DNA of 64,000 nt from Daphnia pulex (lineage: Eukaryota; Arthropoda; Branchiopoda; Diplostraca; Daphniidae), in the NCBI RefSeq assembly GCF_021134715.1, contig NC_060022.1, positions 2,361,001 through 2,425,000 of the forward strand, given 5' to 3'. The position numbers and the translations under genes are program-made. The notes beneath the pieces are model-generated. The model was not told the origin of the DNA and did not search any database. It was given only the letters and a program-made list of their open reading frames with translations. Positions 60,488 through 64,000 of this stretch are shown one piece after another; position 1 is the stretch's first letter; each line of letters begins with the position of its first letter.

Positions 60488-61645
60488 AACAAGAGCAGGA
60501 GGAGGCGAGTCCAACTTTTCTTTTGCTCTCGTTCGTCCATCTTGATTTCAGCCTCGAGAGAATCGCAGGCGAATCGCGAAGGAGCTGGTAAAAGAAAAAG
60601 AAAAGAAAAAAAAAGACAGAGAAGATTAATGACATTGGCCGCTGCGATTGGATGGAGCGGTGACGCCAAAACCCCCCACACACACGCGACGCACTTGCGA
60701 TCCTTCCCAGACTCTTTGATTCTTTTAAATTAATCTTTTTTCTTTCTTCCCCAGAAAAGAGAGAAATAAAAAGGGAAATTCATCCTCTCCATATTTTTCG
60801 GGGTCCCACTCTCTTGAGCCAAAACATATTGTGTGTGTGCGCGCATGTTGGCCAGCGTCGTTCGCGTTGTGTCACAGCAAAAGTCATCCGATCGTCTGGG
60901 GGTCGTGACGGCCGACCGTTGGCCGCCAATCCCCTCCAATTTGCATTGTTATTGAGGAGGGCCACCGCATACGTTTCGGTAGCAGAGTGCTACGGCCCAT
61001 GTCGGCCGTATTGTTTCTTTATTCCCTGGCTCTTTTATTTTTTACTTTTTTTGTGTTATTACTACTACACCGGGGGATGGGCAAGATGAAAGCAAAGGGC
61101 AACGAAAAAGTAGTAAATGGATTTTTCAGGAATCAAAAGAGAAAAAGAAAAAACGGAGGAACAAAACGTCGTTTTCTTCCACTCTTCTTCTTCTTTTTTG
61201 TGTTTGCGCGATGTGGATGGATCGATCCGGTTTTCCTTGTTAGTCCCGTTGCACGCATTTCCGCATGGGGTGAAACAAGATTGCCGCATCAATCGATATC
61301 GCTTTAATATCTCCTCGATGGTTTTTTTCTTATTTATTCCTCCAGTCTGTGAAAAAGACGTTGGTTGGAAACTGGGAAAAAAGATGTTCCTCCTCGCAGG
61401 ATTTTTTTGTTGAATGAAGTGAAACGACCAGAAATTGAAACAAAAGGAAATAAAAGGAAGGACGGAAAGAAACAAGAAGGGTTGGAAATGTAATCCGGGC
61501 GAAACGGGTGGTCGCTGTACACACACACACATTGGATATAGGGCCAAAGAAATCTAAAGAAGTTTGAGAAGGGAAATGTTGAGAGAAGTAGAGCGCGAGT
61601 GTTGCGTTTCGCACGCTCCGGAAGGAAGGAAGTATACAGACAGGG

Positions 61646-61686
61646 CAGACAGACAGACAGACAGACAGATATATATATATGTATAT
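61646..61686. repeat. Compound (CAGA)n-(TA)n microsatellite
   Basis: About six CAGA units run directly into a TATATA tract. Confidence 0.85.
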
Positions 61687-62225
61687 ACACAGCAACTACA
61701 CTGTCAAGTGTGCTGTGTTACTGCGAACAATCCAGGAGCAGCAGGAGCAGCCAGCAGCCAGCCCAGGCTCTGTATAGAGTCCCACCCACAGCTCTCTCGT
61801 CTTTTTTTTTCGTCGAGTAAATATCCTTTTTCGAGTAAAGTACTTTTGCCCCTCCTTCACTCCCCTCCGTCTCTGTCTCCGTGTGTCTTATTTTATATAT
61901 ATACAAGAGAAAAGAGAGAACTTGCACCGGGGGTATATATATAATCTCTTTTCTCCTTTTTTTTGTGTGTGTTGTCTTGTGCTTCTTGTTCTCTCCCTCC
62001 TCTGCCTCTTTTGCTCTTTCTCCTTTGGCTGTTTGTGTGTGTAGATTTCTGGCTCGTGTCACGAACGAGTGTCTTGTTTCAGCACCAAATCCAATCCAAT
62101 ATTGTCTACGTATCGTCGTCCTTCTCCTACATCTTCTTTCTTGTGTTTCTTTCTTTTTGTTTTACTATTTTCCAAGATTGTCCTGTCGGTAGGGAGCAAC
62201 CACCACCACTAGAACAACAACAACA

Positions 62226-62249
62226 TTCCTTCCTTCCTTCCTTCCTTCC
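62226..62249. repeat. (TTCC)6 microsatellite
   Basis: Six perfect TTCC units, part of the general pyrimidine-strand bias of this region. Confidence 0.85.
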
Positions 62250-64000
62250 TTTGCGTTTATTTGCCCTGACTTTTTCGTTCTTTCTCTGTGATGGGAGACT
62301 CACCGAGATCCCCCTCAGCTTCAGGCAAAAATGGCGTCTTTGTCTCTCATTCCATCAAATAAGAAACGATTTCCCAGCTGGATCGATAGCGGATCACTCT
62401 CTCCCTTCCCCCAATTTCAATTCCAATCACGAAAAGAGCCAGTAGAGAGAAAGACGGAAACTTTTATTCGGCTTTTATTTTTGTTCTTCTTCTTCTTCTC
62501 AACACAAAACGTTTTATCAATAGTATGTCTAAATCAACCAAGTTGATAAATCTTCAATAAAAGATTTCGATCCTTCCAAGGATCGTCGGTGATGTCCGAC
62601 AATCCAAGAAAACCCCCACAAAGTTGTTGTTTGAGTCCGGCAAGTGCTGTTGTCGAGTCTGTCGTGTTGAGGAGGAAGGAACTCTGTAAAAAGAAGAAGA
62701 TCTTTTTATATTTGATTTGATTTTCATTTTTTATTTTTTGGCCCTTCTCTGTCTTGTCCTTGGCTGCTGCTTCTGCTGTACACGCTCCGTCGAGCAGAGA
62801 GTGACATCATTGTGGAGGCATCTGGAGATGAGATCACGGTGATGGAGAGAGAAGAAGAAGAAGAAGACCTTCACTTACAGGCAAAAGGAGCCCCCAGGAT
62901 ACACACTGTGTTATACTACCTCTCTCTTTTTCTCTGTGTGTTGTGTTTGGGGGTTGCGCTGTTTGGGTGTAGTTGCTGTTGTTGGGTGGCTGAGGATCTT
63001 TTTTCCTTTTTCTTTTTTTTATCAGACTGGTTGCACACACACACACCCACCCACTCACATCCAGAAGAGAAGGAACACACCCATCAATCGGCCATGGGGA
63101 GTGTGAAGGGAAGGCGTTTTGATAGAGTGTGGATGCGTGTGTGGAAAATTTCATCTTTTTGGTCGAGTGAAAAATGGAACGGAGAAAAAGAAAAATTGAA
63201 ATGAACAAAATTTTTTTAAATGGGAAAAATAAAATCCTGGGGGTAAGAAAAATGAAATCAATCAATGGACCAGAGAGGAAGGGGTCAAAGTTTCTGTTTG
63301 AAAAGGATCAAAGATAAAAATCTGGTCGATAACACTGAGGAGGAAAATGGGGGGCGGCTTTGCCAGCAGTATTTATAGGCTCAAAGACTTTTTGAGTTCT
63401 CCTTCGACTGAGATGATGTACCAGCAGAGATGATAACGTGGAATGGAACTCCAATCATCTTGTTTCTTTTCTCTCTAAAAAAGAAAAAGAAAAAGAAAAA
63501 AAAGAGAAAAATCATTAGCTGTTATTTATTTATCTTGCGATGGGTGGTGGTGCAGTTTTTTTGGGTTGGGTTTCTTAACTTCCTCAGGACTAGCTCCTCC
63601 GACATTGGGTGTGGGTGAAGACGAGAGACGCCTGTTCACTCGACTTTCAATCTGTCGTCGTCCCGGCCCTCCTTTTCTTTTCTCGGATTTTTGTTTTGTT
63701 TTTGTTGTTCTGCTTTTCTTTTTCTTTTTTCTTTTTTTTTGCTCGTTCCGTTGTGTCTTCCGCCTTCTTCTTGTGTCTCCGGACTAATTGAAAAACAGTT
63801 TGAAATAGTTTCGGGTCGCCCGAAATCCCAGCCAAAAAAGAAAAGATCACCAAAAAAGAAATGTTGGAAATCGACTGTCAACTGATGAGTGACTTGCCAT
63901 TGGTCACATAAACCAAACAGGAGGTTGTCTAAAAAAGGGACCCCAGCCTAAATCTTTATTTGGCAGATGCCATCAGATGGTTAATGCATTCTCCATTCAA

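Larger units (their letters stand above)
42301..64000. other. Low-complexity noncoding region, no recognised protein gene
   Basis: About 21.7 kb unlike the AT-rich desert to its left: long runs of T/C or A/G, GT and GAA/CTT microsatellites, GAGAGA tracts, more CpG and fewer TATA runs. Six-frame reading gives only short frames dominated by Phe/Ser/Lys/Arg, typical of such tracts. Several splice-like exon candidates occur and are listed separately. Long first introns with noncoding leader exons of a regulatory gene are the most economical explanation, but unproven. Confidence 0.5.

Noticed and set aside
1..64000. CRISPR array, phage, plasmid or bacterial defence system
   Set aside because: No repeat-spacer array and no bacterial gene organisation. 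The window has spliced animal genes throughout its coding part.

Overview
The window reads as arthropod nuclear DNA, most consistent with a branchiopod crustacean such as Daphnia. That is an inference from very short introns (mostly 55-120 bp), tight gene packing, a TATA plus TCAGT-type initiator promoter, and animal-type protein families. No rRNA, tRNA, CRISPR array or bacterial-style operon was seen.

Region 1, bases 1-21,600, is gene-dense. In order it carries a methionine-R-sulfoxide reductase B (+), a low-molecular-weight protein tyrosine phosphatase (+), a secreted Gly/Tyr/Arg-rich repeat precursor that looks like a multi-copy peptide prohormone (-), a doubtful small spliced gene (+), a repeat-rich stretch with a 0.5 kb foldback element, NAD(P)H-hydrate dehydratase NAXD (+), a 17-exon CLEC16A/ema gene (-), the translocon subunit TRAP-beta/SSR2 (+), the TFIID subunit TAF6 (+), golgin-45/BLZF1 (-) and an intronless CEP19 (-). 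Exon joins were worked out by hand from GT/AG sites, reading phase and family similarity. All the recognised models close in frame.

Region 2, about 21,600-42,300, is AT-rich and holds no recognisable gene. It is full of TATATA runs, scattered CAG/CTG triplets, short perfect palindromes and a recurrent TAGGCCTA octamer.

Region 3, about 42,300-64,000, has a different texture: long pyrimidine or purine tracts, GT and GAA/CTT microsatellites and many CpG-containing patches. It also has no recognisable protein gene. A few stretches look like untranslated or leader exons, the best being 59,113-59,321 with a strong acceptor, a strong donor and an ATG 16 bases before the donor. My working reading is that regions 2 and 3 are the control region and long first introns of a gene extending beyond the right edge, but this is not proven.

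The identified genes are mostly unrelated housekeeping functions: oxidative repair, phosphatase signalling, NAD(P)H repair, endosome/mitophagy control, ER translocation, transcription initiation, Golgi structure and centrosome/cilium. They are neighbours by packing rather than by pathway. The most interesting signals are the putative amidated-peptide precursor at 3.4-4.2 kb, a consensus RFX X-box just upstream of CEP19, and the TAGGCCTA octamer confined to the gene desert.
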